A stretch of DNA of 64,000 bases from Sternotherus odoratus. Its lineage: Eukaryota > Chordata > Testudines > Kinosternidae. This document shows, in pieces, positions 61,914-64,000 of this stretch. Every line of letters starts with the position of its first letter. The first letter of the stretch is position 1. Under the pieces are notes generated by a model that was not told the DNA's origin, made no database searches, and was given only the letters and a program-made list of their open reading frames with translations. The position numbers and the translations under genes are program-made. Location: NCBI GenBank assembly GCA_032164245.1, contig JAVMKO010000010.1:30640189-30704188 (forward strand). Reading direction: 5' to 3'.

Positions 61914-63514
61914 TTTCCATGGAAATAGAATTGGCAGCTTCCAGATAACCAGTTAGAACTCTTGGAAGTTTTAGCTGTGATTTCCCATTGGGAGATGAAA
62001 ATTGTGCTGTTTTGCTCTTTTCAGTGTCTATAGACTTCAAGACCCATTAGGATCTTCTAGACTGTAGAGTCTGTATTATTTTATTTTTTAACATTAATAT
62101 AAGCCTGTTAAAGATGTATTCCTTATATTACTGAGATAGGTCCTTTTGATCTGTCAGAGATAGTTTCCTACTATTTTCCATTTCACAAGCACAGTGATTT
62201 ATCTAAGGAGACTTGACATGTGCATTAACTGATACCCACATAGTATGAAGTACTACTATCTAATTATATGCCTCTTTTTCTAATTTCCATCTATAGAGCT
62301 CCCCCCAACCAAACCTTTATCTAGAAGAGAAAGTATACTGTCTGTATTATCAGAAAACTATAAATCATTAACATAATACTGAAAAGTGACATGTTTGAAA
62401 CACTGGATGTGTACAATCCACACCCCCTGCACTGATATTTTAAGGATGAAACCAAATAAAAAACTAACTCAACTCTGTATCATTATAGTGGGCAGAACCA
62501 ACACACCAATACTCTGGTCTGAACCATCCCAAACTCAAGGGTTTGAAATCTGAACCTTCCCAAGCATTTACAACTGGAATCTGTACTCAACCAAGGATGG
62601 TCATAAATTACAGTAATAACTCGCTGTTACTACAAATGGCCACAATTGCACCTTTCAACAAGGTCTTCATAACAGTCTTTAACTTACAGGACTGCTCTTC
62701 CTATCGGCATTCTATTGAGAATTATGGCTGCTTATCAGACAGAAGAGACTAGTTCAGGGCCGGCGACAGGGGGCTACAACGGGTACAGCTGTAAACACTA
62801 ATCTTTCTTCCCACAATCTTTTCTATTCACCTTACCAAAGTTACAAAAATACATTGAAATGCAATTTACATGGTAAATGTGACTGAAGGGGGGCAGGCGG
62901 GGAGCCTGAATGAATGATGAAGTCCAATAAATTTAATACACTCTCATCCTCATAATTGACTCAATTCATTTGGAAGGAATTCTATATGTGATTACCCTGG
63001 GGTTAATATCAGTGACATTTTTGACTAATTGAAAACGCCTCATGAATGATTAGTTTTATAGATACCGTTGTCCCTGGTGCTGAGCAGAAACTGGTGAGAT
63101 GGAGACAGTTATTTTCTTGGTGAAATTTGTTTATTTGCAAAATACACCGAAGTCCTGTTTACTTGAAAGGAGATGGTAACAGCCTACAGGCAACTCTCAC
63201 AGAGATGTTGGGTAAGACATTCCTGACCCCTGTCCCCAGAAGCAGCTGCCTTGGCTTTCTCCAGGCCAGGTCTCACACATTTCTGCTTACAGTAGGGCAT
63301 TCCAAGTGCTGTCCAGTCTAGTCCCTGAGTAAATCCAACCCATGGAACCCCAGCAGTCCACATGGTCTGGACAGATTGCCTAGCCATTTGCCATCCTTTT
63401 CCAGAGCTGCTTTGCAATATGAAGGAATCTCAGAGCTTTAACTTCCAGATACTAGAGAGTGATTAAACCCACACAATACTCTTAATGACTCTCTGCCTGC
63501 AGTTACTGCATCCT
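61914..63514. other. Intergenic, nothing recognised
   Basis: No gene found. A fragment CAGGGCCGGCGACAGGGGGC at 62755 resembles a hAT-type terminus but has no partner nearby. Confidence 0.4.
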
Positions 63515-63660
63515 GAGGCCTGGTCTACACTAAAAAATCAGGTTGGCATAACTAAATTGCTCAGAGATTTGAAAAATCCACCTCCCCCCCCCCCCCGAAC
63601 ATTATAGTTAAGCCGACCTAAGTCCCAGTGTAGACAGCATTAGGTTGATGGACATATTAT
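63515..63660. repeat. Harbinger-type MITE fragment
   Basis: GGCCTGGTCTACACTAAAAA near 63519 and AAGCCGACCTAAGTCCCAGT near 63611, followed by GTAGACAGCATTAGG, are blocks of the turtle Harbinger MITE, with a C-run (about 63580-63596) in the middle. The far end is missing. Confidence 0.55.
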
Positions 63661-64000
63661 GCTTCCATTTTTCTCCTACTGTCATTCCAGTCCCCGCTGC
63701 TACCATGAAAACAAAGGGACAGAGTTGTGAAGCATGCTGGTGTGGATTAAAAATAATAGTGCAGAATGAGTTAAAATGTTTTGCAGAAATAGAATGACTT
63801 TAGATCCTGCCTAGCAACATGCATACACACACGCTGTACTGAGATCTACCTTGTGGTCAAAGAGTGGTGATCAAGAGGTTTCAGAGAGGCATACAGCCTC
63901 ATTGTCTTTACTGTTAAAATGCAATTGTTATCATGAAAGATCCATCACGGTGGTATGATTCTGTCTTGTTTTTTAAAAGATATTTTATTCCCCAAAGCTT
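63661..64000. other. Right edge, nothing recognised
   Basis: No exon, RNA gene or clear repeat was supported up to the window edge. Confidence 0.4.

Overview
The window is vertebrate nuclear DNA, most likely from a cryptodiran turtle. The evidence is exon-intron genes with GT-AG junctions, CpG-rich promoters, CR1 LINEs, a tRNA-derived SINE of the turtle type, amniote MIR-like SINEs and abundant Harbinger, hAT and mariner MITEs. The turtle assignment is inferred from repeat types I recognise, not from a search.

Two conserved genes diverge from a shared ~2.7 kb interval. On the minus strand is the 5' end of SCAPER, a cyclin A-associated ER protein: exon 1 and promoter near 27.53-27.72 kb, exon 2 at 23903-23978, exon 3 at 3752-3869; the rest lies beyond the left edge. 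On the plus strand is complete RCN2 (reticulocalbin-2), an ER-lumen EF-hand protein: seven coding exons from 30422 to 44580, 313 residues, signal peptide, six EF-hand-like segments, C-terminus HQEL. This order and orientation match the SCAPER-RCN2 arrangement known in mammals. A 674 bp solo LTR lies between the two promoters. I found no exon of the next expected gene (PSTPIP1) to the right.

Everything else is intron, spacer and mobile DNA. SCAPER intron 2 (about 20 kb) holds a Helitron, a pogo/Tigger-like MITE with an internal minisatellite, a decayed RTE-type LINE, a tRNA-SINE, a 3.2 kb hAT element with three nested insertions, and a 3.9 kb decayed PIF/Harbinger element with remnants of both its proteins. 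RCN2 introns hold a second Helitron and a second pogo/Tigger-like MITE of the same families. Downstream of RCN2 are a CR1 3' end, MIR-like SINEs, and a hAT element of the TTF/DUF4371 type (54744-61905, 8 bp target duplication).

Inside that hAT element sits a gammaretrovirus-like endogenous retrovirus (55422-59611, minus orientation). Its two 550 bp LTRs look identical base for base, so the insertion should be recent. Internally it keeps only the leader, the 5' part of gag and integrase; the rest of gag, protease, reverse transcriptase and most or all of env are missing. This is the most striking object in the window. I found no prokaryotic-type system or CRISPR array.
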